From assembly GCA_014706295.1 (NCBI GenBank), contig JACSVZ010000001.1:84008237-84072236 (forward strand): a stretch of 64,000 bases of DNA. Reading direction: 5' to 3'. The position numbers and the translations under genes are program-made. This stretch comes from Lycocorax pyrrhopterus obiensis (Eukaryota; Chordata; Aves; Passeriformes; Paradisaeidae). How positions within the stretch are numbered: the first letter of the stretch is position 1; every line of letters starts with the position of its first letter. Positions 25,967-39,531 of this stretch are shown one piece after another. Below the pieces are notes generated by a model that was not told where the DNA came from, did not search any database, and saw only the letters and a program-made list of their open reading frames with translations.

Positions 25967-27856
25967 CATTCTCAGAGAGACAATGGCAGTTCATGGGCAC
26001 TTCCTGCCCCAGGCCAGCAGAAGTGGAGCCCAGGTATGACCAGGTAACTCCTCCTTCTCCACTCGCTCAGTCTCTCCAGTGCTTTGGGCAATGGAAATGA
26101 AATTGATTCCTCATAATGGGAAGATAGCTTTTGTGGAGGGGGTCTGTTCCTCTTCCTTACCGTTGTTTCCTTGTCCCACATCCCATCATTCTGGTGCTGC
26201 AGCCTGCAGCACACTGTGCATACTGGGTATGCTTGTCCAGCATGTTTGTTTCCAAACCCAGATAAATGTGTAGCCTCATGGGCGGTCTCCAACTTGCTGG
26301 GGAAACTGAGTGCAGAAAAGGCCTTGGCCACCCAGTCACGGACCCGCAAGGGCACCCTGGGGGGAGATGCTGGGAGGCTGCAGAAACCTCTGAATTGCTC
26401 ACCCTGCTCACCAGCCAACAGGAACACAGCAATATCCATTGCTCTTCCAAGGCTGGAAGCCATTGGACTTGGATGCACAATGTACTCTTGCCTTCCCTTA
26501 ACACAATGAAGCAAGTGATAATGAGCAGGAGAGCCAAAGTGTACAATTAGCATGAGCACCAACTGGTTAAATAGAATAAGAGACCTGAATCATCTGTCAG
26601 TCTCAGTGTGCACGGCTCTCATGAACTTTTCCATAAGGACTTTGGCAAATAAAGAAAGAAGTCACAGCAGCTCTTGAATGGCAGGGCAATATTACACCCT
26701 CCCACCTTTCTTTTCTATTTTTCCCCTTTGTGTATTTTCCTTGGGAAAAAAAAATATTTTTGAGAGAAAGCTGCAGGAAATTTCCAGCTGAATCAGCTCT
26801 TGAGAATTTCCCCCAAGATCTCATTTGAGTTTGTTCTGCTCTGCATCCCAAAGTATACTGACTGTGTATTTGCTCAGTGTCTGTATCTCTGCAAGTTCAT
26901 TGCTCACTGTGAATGTTAACTTGTTTAATCATTCATCCTCAATTGCAGGAACTATTTGGCTGTTCAGATCAGGTTTTTACTTTCTAAAACCACTCCACAC
27001 ATTTGCTGAGGTGACTACTTCTGCTCATACTGATCAGAAGAGTAATCATTGATTGGATCAGCTTGCATATGCTTTTGCTCATATTTGTTGACATTTCAAG
27101 GACAGAATATTTCAAGGACATAATTCTCTTATCTTTTTGGATGATGCTGAGATGAAAACAAAATTGTTACATCTGGTGAGAGTTAATTATATTTCAAATC
27201 TGTTGCAGCTGAGTTGGCTTGGCCAATAAACACTAAATAGAACGTGCTCAGTATTTGAAGACTGAGACTGTTCTTTTGTTCAAGTTAGTTTTGTGAGTTA
27301 ATGGCTCCATGGAAGGATAACAAATAAGCTTTTGACAGCCAGAAACCCTCTGCTCTGTGCTGGATAAAAACCTGAATAGTACTGAGACCAAATGCAATTT
27401 AGGTTTATATTCATTCAAGGGCATTGCGCTGGGGCACGTGGTCTGGCATACAGAGCAAAGGAAGGTAAATCACTGTCTCTCCTTACTCAACATAATCTTA
27501 CACAACTGTGAATTTGAAGCTCAGGCTTCCTTCTGAATAAGGCCTGAAATAATTTTGGATTTGCTTTTGTTTATATCACATATCAGTGGGGAACCCGAGA
27601 CATGGAAAGAAACAAGAATGGAATCAAGACTTTCTGAGTTTCAATTTATCATCTGCCTAAGGAGATTGAAGGTTTAGCTCCTCTAAGCCTTCAGCAGAAC
27701 AGGGAGGAGGCACGCAGGTCAGGCAGAGGGCTTTTTCAACAGCAAGAGAACTCCATGCTGGGAACAACATCAGTTCATTGATGATCAGGGGCAAGAGACA
27801 AGAAGTGGTTCCCAAAACTCCCAAGAAGAGATACATCATTCTCTGGGTGCTGGGTG

Positions 27857-27875
27857 AAACAAACAAACAAACAAA
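27857..27875. repeat. (CAAA)n microsatellite
   Basis: Four complete AAAC units plus a partial one. Confidence 0.85.
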
Positions 27876-30800
27876 GGCAACAACCAAAATGCTCCTGAAT
27901 ACAGGAAGCATTGTGTTAATCCATTTTAAAATTAGCTCTATAAACCTAAGAAATCCTTGCTTTCTGACCATACTGCTCAGCAGTAGACTAATAAAATCCT
28001 ACCCTGACCTGTTCTTAGGGACAGTCATGGGTTAGGGTTACCGAAAATGAATCTTTTCCATCCTCAGGCTTCTTGTTAGTTTTGTGGTGAACCAGTGATG
28101 ACAGATAACTGCACAGCCAGGGTTGGGCAGGCCAGACCAGTGCTCACCTCCTCCTTGACCATGTACACCTCTGCTGATTTAATATTAAATATGGTTTGGT
28201 CACTGGATGGTCTATCTGCAGATCAACTGTGCTTCCAGAGGGGTCAATGACAAGATGCCGACGAATTTTAAATGGCCAGGACCTGTGAGAATTAAGAAAT
28301 AGCAATTGCAATGGCTGAGAAAATTTGTATATGAGTGTCTTTATAAAGTGAAGATAATTCTGAAGCAGTGGTACTCATCAAGATCCATAAAGTTCTTCTG
28401 TAGTCCTGTTTATTTTCCTAAATGCCTGCGTTTTGCATTTTGAGTCATCCCTACCAAGTTGTTACCTGATGCATTTCCTGCAGGACACAATTAAATCTTT
28501 GCTGCGAAGCTGGGTTGAAGCAGCAGCTCAACCGCAAAGACAACTAGTCCTTAATATGCCAGAAGCTGTTGAGGCTACTGGGAAATGAAGTTACTGAATG
28601 TGGTCTTGATCTTGTGAAAACACCCAGTAAGAGATACCCTGTCACATGACGAACCCCACTGGTCCTAGGAAAACAAGAGACCAGGGATGTCTGTGGGCTT
28701 GCATAAATGTAAGGGTCTAAAGTTACAGGAACACTTATACCAGTGCAGTGTAAAAGCTGTATGAAAATGTCTTTTAGGATCAGGATATAGATGCATACTG
28801 TGAGCCATTCTTTAATTTTAAATAATTTTTCTCCCTAGGGAGGTACTAACTATTGGGTTTTTAGAGACTTTAAAGCGGGCAGCCTTGGCAAATATAACGT
28901 CATTCAATGAGATTTGTGAAGTTAGAAGGAATATTGAAATTTCATGCAAAAACATCAGTAAGTCTCTTCGTATCAGCTCTTTTATGACTGCTGTGGATTT
29001 ACATAGGTGTAATGTCTTTTCCTCATTCTGACTAGATGCTTCCTCTTCTCCCATAATCCTGTGGCCTATAAATATAAAAAATTGTAGATGGCAGAGTTTT
29101 CACTTCTCTCTTAAATCTTGCACAGGCAGGAAAACACAGGCCTAATGGGTATTTCTAAACTTCTGAAGGAAATGGAGGGAAAAAAATACTTATGAGAAAT
29201 CAGATCAGCTTCCTTTATCCTTGAATCTCAGACAGAAGGATGTCTTTTCTGGCCAAACTGCAAGATCAGGTACAGCAGATGGGACTCAATTCCCAACTCA
29301 GCCCCAAGAGGATCTTTTGTTTGTCATCTATAGATGAACTGATTTTCCTAGGGTTCAAGCACAAATGGGCATCTTAGGGGTAGTTTGCAAATCTTCATAC
29401 CTTTCGGAGTGCAACAGCAGATTAAGTGATTTTGGTGAGATCCAGAAAGTTCTGGGCAGAAGTTTGGTTTCTGCAAAAAAATTGTTTTGGGTGTGTGTCT
29501 GGGTCCCAGGGAAGGAAATGAGTCATAAATGTTGGATGCTCAGATCCACTGGGGTATCTAAATCTAGAGATAGATTGCCACTTGTAGTTGTCAGAATACC
29601 CTATAAAGTCTACCTCAGCTTCTTCTCATGGTGTGAACCATTCTAGAGAGTGCTTTCATGTCAAAAATGACACAAAAGAAGGGGCTGAGAGAGGCAACTG
29701 CTTAAGCTGACACTGCTGCTGAAAGAAGGACAGTCCCAGGAGTTTGGTGATCTTCACTGTTGAATAGATGTTTTGAGGAGACACAGATCACAGCTAATTT
29801 TTAGGAATAACCTGTTTTGTTGTTAACAGAATCAATTGTAATGAGTGATAGCAGATTGTTAATTCACCCCGTGTACTCACCCATGTAGTTATTAGCCCCT
29901 CACTCATAGCTGAGTGGTTGCAGCAGTGTCTGGAAGTCCCAAGCCCTGCTGCATACTCAGAAGCTTGGGGTCAAACTGGCTCATCTGCATACAGCAGCTG
30001 TCACACTCCTTGATAAAGTCTGAACCATGCAACCTCTCATTGCTGCCAGGGGTTCCAGCAGACTCCTGTTCACTGAGTTCTTTGATTCTTCTGGACTACA
30101 CAGCACTGCCAGTGTCTAGAGCAAATAAATCTCTGGAAGAGTTTCAGGCGCTACCTTCTCAGTATATACCTTCCCTCTCTTGTTTTCTGGTGACAGCATC
30201 ACCTGACCAGTGTTTTGTGACTTTTCATTACAACTGGATGTTTTTAAGAGCAAGCAAGAGAGAAACATCAACAGAATCACCTTGAATTGCCCAGCCAGGA
30301 TCAGTCCATGGTGAATGGCTGGAAGGGTCTTTTTCTTCTGCCCACTGAGTTTGGACATCACATATCAAACTGGAGCATTTGGATTTTTTTGAAGTGGTAT
30401 TGCCTTTAAACTAATGAGTTATTTAATTAGGAAAAAAAAAAAAGATTTCCTGAGTTTTTAGTCTGCAACTAGAATTTCAACCATTTTTAGTCTTAAGTTT
30501 CACTTGTGAACTTAAATGAACTTGAAATATGCCTGCAGCTCTGGCACTAATATGTCACCGACGGGGAGCAGTAACTGACAAAAGACATAACCTGAATGCA
30601 GTGAGGACCATATTTCCTCAGCTGAAAATATGATTGACACTTTTTATTATCAGTTGAAAAACTCCACATCTTAAAAATGTGTGATAGGTAAACAGCAATT
30701 TTTTGCTGCATTCCCAAGCTGAAAAAGCAGCTTGCCAGGCAATTTTTGGCAGAAAACAACAAAAGCTTACTATTACACTTGCAAACCAAGTGAGAAGCAG

Positions 30801-33749
30801 TAAAAGTGTACTGGTGTAAGAAAAACACATGTAGACTAAGCTTCACTTGATCCCTGATGAAAAATGGCACCTTATATTTCCACAGATATTTATTTTTATG
30901 ATTTTTATGCCTGTCATCTTCAATTTCTTCTTTTTCAAAACATCTTGCTGACATTTTTTGAGAGTTTTTTCAAGCTTCTGAAATCCCATTAGCATCTCTC
31001 ACACTCTCAGTCTACAGGGCTTGACTGATGGTATCACTATAATGTTGTCTTTTACATTTTCTTACCAGTCTTTATGTCTGGAAAATGATGAAGTCAAAAT
31101 TTATGGTATTACCCCTTGATGACCTCAGATCAAAAATTTGAAGAAAGGCTTTTAGAGTGTCTTCTCAATTATTTTTTCTTATTCTTTATGACTGTAATAC
31201 AAGAGTAAGAAAAAACAGCCAAGAAAACATGCCTGGATTTGGTGTGGGAAGGCAAATTTGCTTGTGTTAGTGCTGTTATGCAAATGTGAACCATTTTGCA
31301 GTGTAGTCTTTAAGTTATGGGTTTTTAAGTTGGAGAGGGGGAATCCCAAGGGCAGTCTTTGCTGAGTAGGGAGAAACATCTCTCATATGTAAGAAGGACA
31401 CCTTACTGCTAAATTCAGAGGCAATGATGGGTGAGGGGGTGTACACTGAGTTCTCTTCCCCAACAAAAGGCATCTGTATTAAAGACTCTTGAAATGAGTT
31501 GTTGGACCAGAGTCCTTCATGGAGTCACCGTTGCTTTGTGGTGGCTACCTGAGCCATGGGACAGGGCAGAGACTGGGCCTGTGACGCTTGCTTTGACCAT
31601 GGACAAAAAATAAATCCCTTGATTTAGCTATCTGTGATTAATGCTTAGTGCTCATGGTCATTGTCAATGACTGAAGTGGTAGGGATGAGTATTTCAAATA
31701 CAGGTTGGCATCTATTGCACAGCACCTTTACCCATTTTGGAAGAAATTTTAGCTTTGGGCTGCTTATGCAAATAGTGAATGTTAAATAGCAGGATTAGTA
31801 AGAGGCCAGAGGCTCAGCTGGAAGAGGCAGAAGCAAAACAAAGAGATTTGGCTGCTGTAAGTATCTTCAAGTGGGTCACACTGTGGTATCTGTAGCAAGA
31901 TATTAGGCATACGGCCTATTGAATTAGGCCTGTGGGAAGGTCTGTTGGATTCCTGAGCAGAAAAAAATGGGCAAGTGAAGATTCATAGCTCTGAAACAAT
32001 TTTTGCGCTGTTTACTAGACAGCAGGGCAGTCAGGTATGGTGTCCTCTGAAGGTTTCAAAGGCATTGATTGCATTCACAGCATACTGTAGAGGAAGAGTG
32101 CCAGTCCTCTCAGCCCATCAAGCTTCTGGTTGCCTTTGTCAAGGGGTTATTCTTCAAACAGACCCATTTCTAGGCAGTCTCATTCTCCACTGCTACCCCT
32201 TCATCTTTTGACTGTGCTGGTTTCTAACAAATTAACCTGCAGTCCTATTTTACAGGTTTTGTTTTACCGTTTATCTCCCCTTAATCTGGCTGCTCTTTGC
32301 TGTCTCATAATTCATTCTGCATGTCTCACGTGGGCCATTGCCATGGATGGCTGGTTTCTATGAGTCCCTCTCTTTTGTCACCTTAAGACTGTTTTCCTGC
32401 AACTTGAAACATATCCAAACACACTTTTATGTGAGCTATCGTCATTTTGAGTTCTGCAGGATTTATTGTTTTCTGGTATAAATATAGATTCTTTGAAAAT
32501 ATACAATTAGTAGAAAAAACCTTCAATAGGGGTTTTATTTTGGGGTGCTTGGTATTTCTCAGATAAACTCGGTTCCAGCTCACTTGTCTAATAAACACTA
32601 TATGATTGTAGTGGTCAAAGTCTGTAGTCCCTGCTATATAATACATTTTTCATTTATCTCCTTCTGTCACTGTTGGATGGGAATTGATCTGTTTAAGTGT
32701 ATGATATGGTCTCTTACTAATGGCTCACAAATCTCTCTCTGTCAAGTGAGTGCCCATATCACACAGTAAAATTCATCTCCACTGTGGAAGCCTCTCAAGG
32801 GTCTGAGCAAAGCTGGTCACACTGTCTGGAATAAACCTTTTTCTTTCTCCTTAGACACTGGTTTATCTCAGAGTATCTTAGCTGGACAAAAAGACAGATG
32901 TTTTTAAAGCTGTTTTTATACTAAAAAAAAGTAACCACCAGCTAGAATGGGTTTGCTGTTGTCTGTCAGTCTGAAATGATCTGAGTCCTGAATGTCAACA
33001 TACATGATATTTTTGAACTGACATTTTGGGGCCATTATTTCTTCATGGAAAGTTCAAGCACATTCAACTATCCATCTCTTTTTGGCATGCAGCCAAACCC
33101 TTGAAATTCAAACTGAGCAGAAAACCTTTATTTTTCTTGTTGTTACTGTGGTAGTTGTTATTATCGTCATCCTCCTATTTAATTCTTACACATGTCCCGG
33201 GACCAGCAGCGTCAGTAGTCAGTAATGATACAATTCTGCAAGTTATGGAAAAGGTGTAGATTTAGGATAAGTCTCATTGCAGCCTTGATGCTGTTGTCAA
33301 GTCAGCTTTTCATAGCCCTACCAACCCTTCAACTTTTTGTATTACTTTTCCCTTTCTGCTCTCATCCTGACTGATGAGGACAACTTTAATGCAGCAAGAC
33401 CCACCATGCCACTGTAGCTGTAAACCTATGGAAACAGCATGAAGTGCCAAGGAGTTCATGTTGGTGAAGAAGGCAGGTCTCTTGACAGAGCTAGAAAGGG
33501 TAGATGTGCTTAGCACACTGTCTCGGCCAAATTCCGGCCTGACTGTAATTTGAGGTGTTAATGTGGTGCCTGTAAAGCTTTACTCAGATGAAAAGGAGGC
33601 TGAATTACTTTCAAAGAACTTTCAGCCTTCCAGCTCAAGAATGCTAGGATAGGCCAAAATCAGGCAAGCTGTGCTGGCTTGTTTTCTCTTCTTTTTTCCT
33701 TTAGTTTCCATAACACTACCTGGGGTTTGGATATATAACATACAAGGGA

Positions 33750-33801
33750 CTCGATGCTGTGCAGCTATTCATTCCTCGATGCTGTGCAGCTATTCATCAT
33801 T
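33750..33801. repeat. 25-bp tandem duplication
   Basis: ctcgatgctgtgcagctatt at 33750 recurs at 33775 with the same following bases (cat), a period of 25. It sits about 40 bases from a CR1 copy. Confidence 0.85.
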
Positions 33802-33839
33802 CACCCTTCCTTCCTGGTGGCAAATGGTGCCATCACTAT

Positions 33840-34115
33840 GGTCAGGTCGCTGCCTGTCCAAGCATTGACCCAGCACCACCATGTTCACCACTAAACCATG
33901 TCCCTGAGTACCACATCTACTCCTTTTTTAAAATACTTCCAGGGATGATGATTGTACCACATCTCTGGGCCTGTTCCAATGCATGATGACCCTTTCAATG
34001 AAGAAATTTTTCCTAATATCTAATCTAAACCTCCCCTGGTGAACCTTGAGGCCATTTCCTCTTGTCCTGGGAGAAGAGATCATCCCCCACCTCACTAAAA
34101 CCTCTGATATCAGTA
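33840..34115 (-). mobile_element. CR1 LINE 3' fragment
   Basis: The plus strand carries the complement of the CR1 3' UTR: actaaaccatgtccctgagt, acttccagggatgatgattg and tgaagaaatttttcctaata, then tctaatctaaacctcccctg and ccttgaggccatttcctctt. The octamer tail expected at the left is missing or strongly decayed. Moderate divergence. Confidence 0.9.
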
Positions 34116-37100
34116 CGGACTGTTGGCTTCACAACCCCCTTCCTCCCTCTTTGTGTATAGCCAAGCCCTTCCTCTGTTACCTGCTTCCTCATATTCTCTT
34201 CTTACATCTTTTCTACCCCTCCTTAAAATAAGGTATTTCTTATGGCCTTTGCAGTTAAACATCACTCTTCCATTTTTTTTTTCTATTCTCTGCCTTCACT
34301 TCTTGCACCATAGGCTAAAAAATAGCAATAAAGGTGCTGTAGTTTAAATTATTTCTTGCCTACATGGTCCTTACACAACAGAGATTTTGCAGATAGTATG
34401 TTCGTGTGAGGTAGCATTATTACTTCCCTGCACTCAGGGCACACATCATATGGAGAAGAATTCCCTAGTCATAGAACAAATGGGTAGAAAGTGTCACTGA
34501 AGGCCAGCATAAATTTTTGGCTATTTTTCTGTGGAAAACTTGGGAAGACTTCTAGATGCTTTAAAGAGAATTAATTCCTAATAACCTGTACCTCCAGCAC
34601 TTCAATGACACTTCTCCAGCCAAGGTGGCAAACCCTCCATGAAATGGTGTGTGTGTATGCTCTCCTTTCTTCCCTAAAGCTTTCCAGCCAGGCTGGGAAA
34701 TTCAGGGGGACTCTAGCTTCACCTCACTGGATCTCGAGACAGCTATATAGAAAATCCACTATATACATTCCTTGCCCTAGGCTGGGCTGTGATGGGTGCA
34801 TACTCTCAAAGTACCTATGTGAGGGACCTTGAAGGGCTGCCCTGTAAAAGTTTAACATCTTAAGTGGTAGCATCAGATTCCCAGTATTGCAGAGTTTCTG
34901 GGCTCTGCACAGGGATTTGAAGGTGGGAATGCAGTGCTTGCAGTCCAGGAGAGACATACAGCGTTGCTGCCTCAGCGCTTGCTGCAGCAGCTCCTCTGAT
35001 GCTGAGACACTCAGACTGCTCAGGTCAGTGATTTGTGTCCCTGGAGGCTCTGTCTGTGCCTGCGTGTGTCTGTGTGCGTGGGGACGAACAAGTCTGCAGC
35101 TATTCTGCAGAGCCAGTGGAGCTGGCTTAAGGTGATGGGTTGGGACACGCATGTGGAGGGGCCCTTCAGAAAGCATTTTTGGGCAGTGAGATGATGCCTT
35201 GGCTGTGTGGGTCTCTCTCAGGCACTCAGTGTTCTGTGGTGCCTCAATTCTTGCTTAAAGGAAGGCAGTTGCTGTATTTATGGCAGGAATTTGTGGTCAC
35301 TGGGGATTTGTCTCCTTGAGCAAAGACTCAATTAACAACTGGCTTCTTCTACAGGACTATGAATTACTGCTTTCCTGGACCTTAGTGTTTTACTCCAGGT
35401 TCTTTAATGCATTGAAATTGGTATTTGCCCTGTGTAACTTTAAGCTCAGAGATCTGTTAGCCTCCATCTGTAACTCTGCTGGGTAATGGAGTGAAGCAGG
35501 CACTAAACAATGTGAGACCTTCCCACTCCCACACCTCTCTATTAGCTCTGTCTGGGGCTCATGGCCTCACTTACATACCTGCTACAGCTGACAAAACGAC
35601 CACCCTTTTTCCACCCCAAATCCAGCCAGCTGAGTAAGGCATGATCCACTTGCATCACATCCACGGACTGTACCTGTTCCCCAAATCCAGTTACCCCATG
35701 GGCTATGCTCGGGCAAGCATCTAAGCTCATTTAGTTGGAAATGGGCCTTCTGCCAATTCCCTTGGAGATGGGGATCAGCAGGGCTTCTCCCTATTTAGCA
35801 GACACAGTCTCAGAATAGTGTTTTCCTTCTCATTTGGTATCTCTGAAATAGGACGATGTGGTGTCCGTTGAGAAAAGAGGCTTTGGATATGCTGCCTGTG
35901 AGATTTCATTGTAAGCTGATGAGCATACTTACCTACAGCAAATGCCAGTGCTATTAAAGAAGGATTACATACAGATGAGGAGTTAATAGCTTAGGAAATA
36001 TTTGCCTAATATTTTCCTGGAGATGTATTGCCATTAATGAGCGTCTGACTCCCAGCAAATCACATCCAGGCAAGCAGAGTACAGCCAATAAATACACCAT
36101 CAGTGGAAGAAAAATGGTGCTTTGGTGACTCCTGCATCCTACAATGCCTGTCCAAAACCTCTATTTCAGATGACAGGAGTGTAAGACAAGCATTTGCCCT
36201 CAGACTCTTCAGATTTGTTCTGTGAGTCATCAGACTGACAGTGTTCAAAATACTGTTTGTTAAAAAATAGAGAAAGAAATGCATGTTTGACATAGGTTTG
36301 GCACTCGCAGTACTTAAATATGGTGAAGACTCTGACAATTTTGCCCTGTGCTTAGATTTGAAGGTAATGAACAGCCCCTGATCAGCTTTAACTGCAGATG
36401 GCATAATGGCAACACCCTTTCTTAGGAAGAAGAAAGAAGCAAGAAGACCTTAAAGAAAATGTTTCCTTGGAGTCCAGCAAGAGTTTTGCTAAGAACAGTC
36501 TTCTGGAGCAGGTAAGTCAGGCAGAGGTCAAACAGGGTTTGGTGGTACCACTGATGAGTTTCTGCTTCAGACTGGGACTTCATGTGACCTGTTAGGGATG
36601 GATTTTACTCCACGTTCCCAGCATTTTATACTTCTCTTACATATCTAAAGCCTATCCCAGAGTTTTGCAGCTTAAAGACATCTTTGAATTGCCATCTGTA
36701 GCTGATGCCCTATTGCATTTCTGTATTCTACTGCAAGGCAAAGTCTTTGGCAGCGTCAGTGAGTCCCTGTCAGAAGGGAAGCCAGAAGAGGCTGCAGTGA
36801 AAGCTCTTTGTCCATACATTCCAGAGCAAGCCCTCAGGCTAGTTGCTTGCCCTGAGACATTAGTTAATCAGTTGCTGTGGTGTAGGGGCCAGCTGTGTAT
36901 TGGCCTTCTACTGATGCTGTAACAACCCTATCACTGTTATAATATGTTAGACCTAATTAATTTTCCCTGGTTGCCACCACCTGGTTCTGCTTAAATCAAG
37001 AACTAATGAGTAGTTGACAGTAGTTAATGAGCTTCTGCAGCAAGCAATTCAATTTCTTCACTGACTAAAATTACTTATTTCTTCTGGGCACCATGCTCCC

Positions 37101-37430
37101 CCTCCCTGGGATATTTGGCACCATTAACTCTCCATAGGGTCAGGCAGGATCCATCTCCATCAGTAAGAGACTGCAGCAGTGGGTGCTGTCCAGAACTGCC
37201 CTCCTCCACTGAGCAGGGGAGCTGTGCTTTTGTCCACAGCTTTCCACACCAGTCTGCAGACCAGTTCAACTGTGTTTCTTTTACTGGTGACATGCCCAGC
37301 CAGCCAACACAAGCAGCCATGCTCTGCAGCCATATCACCTTCCTTGCAGTGATGGGCTTTGTAATGGTGCTTTTGGTGAGTCCTGCTCTGGTAGGGCTAT
37401 TATGGTAGGTCTTCCTGAGTTGTCCAAGAT
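34116..37430. other. Intergenic, no gene seen
   Basis: Non-coding. The longest frame is 150 aa on the minus strand (34724-35176) with no domain. No repeat or RNA gene was recognised. Confidence 0.5.
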
Positions 37431-37572
37431 CACAGAATCATGGAATGGTTTGGAATGGAAGGGACTCTAAGATCATCTAGTTCCAATCCCCCTGCCATGG
37501 GCAGGGACACCTTCCACTAGACCAGGTTTTTCAGAGCTCCATCCAACCTGGCCTTGAATACTTCCAGGGATG
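37431..37572 (-). mobile_element. CR1 LINE 3' tail fragment
   Basis: Clear complement of the CR1 end: gatcacagaatcatggaatg, gtttggaatggaagggactc and ccctgccatgggcagggaca. It continues ccttccactagaccaggttt and ccatccaacctggccttgaa. Relatively well preserved. Confidence 0.93.
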
Positions 37573-39204
37573 GAATTTTTGACAATAAAGATTTCTGTAT
37601 AGATTGCTCATGGGAAGAGGATCTGCTCTGTGGCCAGATATTTAGGACTTATATCATCATTTTCCTGCTTTCCCACAGGTGCTTTAGGTGTCATTGCCTT
37701 GCTTTGTGCCAGCTGTTAAGTGCTCTGATTATAGAGAAACGAACAACTTGCTTATGCCTGATAGACACCTAAATTCTTCTGAAAATCATGGTGAAATGAC
37801 TTCCTTAAGACGGATTTGGCACTTGGAGGTATCTGTACAACGGAAGTACTGCTCACTTACCTTGTAGCTCTGGTCCCAAATAATTTTCCAAACTGGGTGA
37901 TAGCGTCTTTCAAACCACAAGCTATGAATGGATGACTGACTCCAGATACTTGGCTGCCTGTGTGAAGGGATCATTAAAAGGCAGTGGGACAAATGAGAAA
38001 ATGTGACCATTAGAGACATACTCTATGCCTGGCCAAGGCAAAAGGCTGGAAAAGTTTGCCACCACTGCCTGAACTGATCATCACAGCATGTCTAGCTTCC
38101 TGCAATTTTAAGTACTTTCTGTCTCCAATGCATTTTATAAGGATTGTTTCCTAAGTTTCTCTTGCTTCTGCAGAATATAGTCTGGAGAACTGGCTCAGGT
38201 TGACCTAGAGAGAGGATGAAGAAGAAAGTACTTTAATAAGAGACCCTGCTCAATGTCAATTGTTTGGATTCTCTCCCTCTTTTGAATCTGTTGGAGAAAT
38301 CTAAAGCATCACAATGAATGTTTAGATGATTAACCATCCTTGTGATCATGTGTGTAAAATCCCGTGGACAGAGCGTCTTTCCCTATAGTCTCAGTTGTGG
38401 CTCCCAGAGCCATATGGAGGCTCTGTGGTCCTCTGCAGACTGCGTTATAGCACTGTCTGTGTGTCAAAAGCAGTGTCCCCATCACGTTACTTTCTCTGCT
38501 GGGGACTGACAATGTTCACATGGCCTCCCTGGAGCCCACAAACCATCTGCAAAGATATTCCTGGAACGGCCAAACCCCAAGGTTCTTGAGCTGTTGGGAT
38601 CCCATAGCACAATTGAGTTTATGCTCCACTAAGCTGCTCACAAGCAGCTGTAATGTAATTATTACAGTCCTTTTCCCTATGGCTGTGATGTCATAAATAT
38701 GGAATGATTATTTAATTTTAAAAAATATTCTGGTAATTATTCACCAAGATGCTGATGATACTGAATTCACAGCAGAACTGTGGTAAGGAGAAAGTGGCTG
38801 TACTTCAGAACGAATCTTCTTGGTGGCAACTTCCATGCAATGAAGTCAAAAAGAAATAAAAAAGGGCAAGAAGGAAAAATGTGTCCTATTCTGTCACTTT
38901 TGAAACCATCCTCCTAATTCCAGGCTTGTGTCTGTCTAGTGTGATAGATGTGATATTTTGTCTCAAGACAAAATAAAAGCGTAGTATTTCTCTTTTACTA
39001 TTCTGCTCCAAGGAAAAAAGACAAATTATGCCTTGTGAAGAAGCCATTTGCTATAAAGTGTAAAAATGCTTTAATATTAATATTTTATAATAAAATTCAT
39101 GACATATTTATAAACACTCTATCAAGCATTTACAACTGAACCACAGCTGAGAGCTTGGACCGGAATAAATAAGCAAGGACACAGCTAGTATGAAATATAC
39201 AGCT
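37573..39204. other. Intergenic, no gene seen
   Basis: The stretch between the last CR1 copy and the inferred DLG2 3' end. It is A/T-rich near 39060-39120. No gene or repeat recognised. Confidence 0.5.
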
Positions 39205-39226
39205 TAATTTTTATAATTGTGTGTGC

Positions 39227-39232
39227 TTTATT
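39227..39232 (-). terminator. Candidate distal poly(A) signal AATAAA for DLG2
   Basis: TTTATT on the plus strand is AATAAA on the minus strand, read as GTAAAGAATAAAGCACAC. It lies about 5.04 kb after the stop codon. Cleavage would fall around 39205-39215. No cleavage-site data are available. Confidence 0.4.
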
Positions 39233-39514
39233 CTTTACACAAATGGAATGGATGCGCAGAGTATTTACACATAACAGGAGTGTAAGCTGGACAGGGTGTT
39301 TTGTAAACTCCAGTTCAGATTCTGAGTACCCCACACTATAGCTGGACTGAGGAACATCCTGCTCAAGACACGCGCGCCGGACATTGTGCCGGAGGGAGCA
39401 GCTTGGTGCGTACAGGCTGCTGCACTCAGAAATTCAAACTGGCCAATTCAAATTTAGGAGCACAAATCCAGAAATTAAAAGGCTGCTATCCCACTAAGAG
39501 CCAACAGTGTTCCC

Positions 39515-39531
39515 TTTTTTTTTTTTTTTTT
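39515..39531. repeat. T17 homopolymer (internal A17 in the DLG2 3' UTR)
   Basis: Seventeen consecutive T on the plus strand, followed by gcc and six more T. In the predicted DLG2 transcript this is an internal A17 about 300 bases before the candidate 3' end. Confidence 0.9.

Larger units (their letters stand above)
23634..33749. other. Intergenic, about 10 kb, no gene seen
   Basis: Only a short CR1 scrap (25926-25966) and a (CAAA) microsatellite (27857-27875) were recognised. The segment 25880-26560 is open in several frames on both strands (longest 196 aa, minus, 25972-26562) but shows no domain. The remainder is A/T-rich with chance frames. Confidence 0.55.

Noticed and set aside
25972..26562. 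196-aa minus-strand open frame as a gene
   Set aside because: It shows no domain, overlaps long frames in other phases and on the other strand, and ends in a CR1 scrap. Best explained by base composition.
34724..35176. 150-aa minus-strand open frame as a gene
   Set aside because: No domain, an overlapping antisense frame, no sign of splicing partners.
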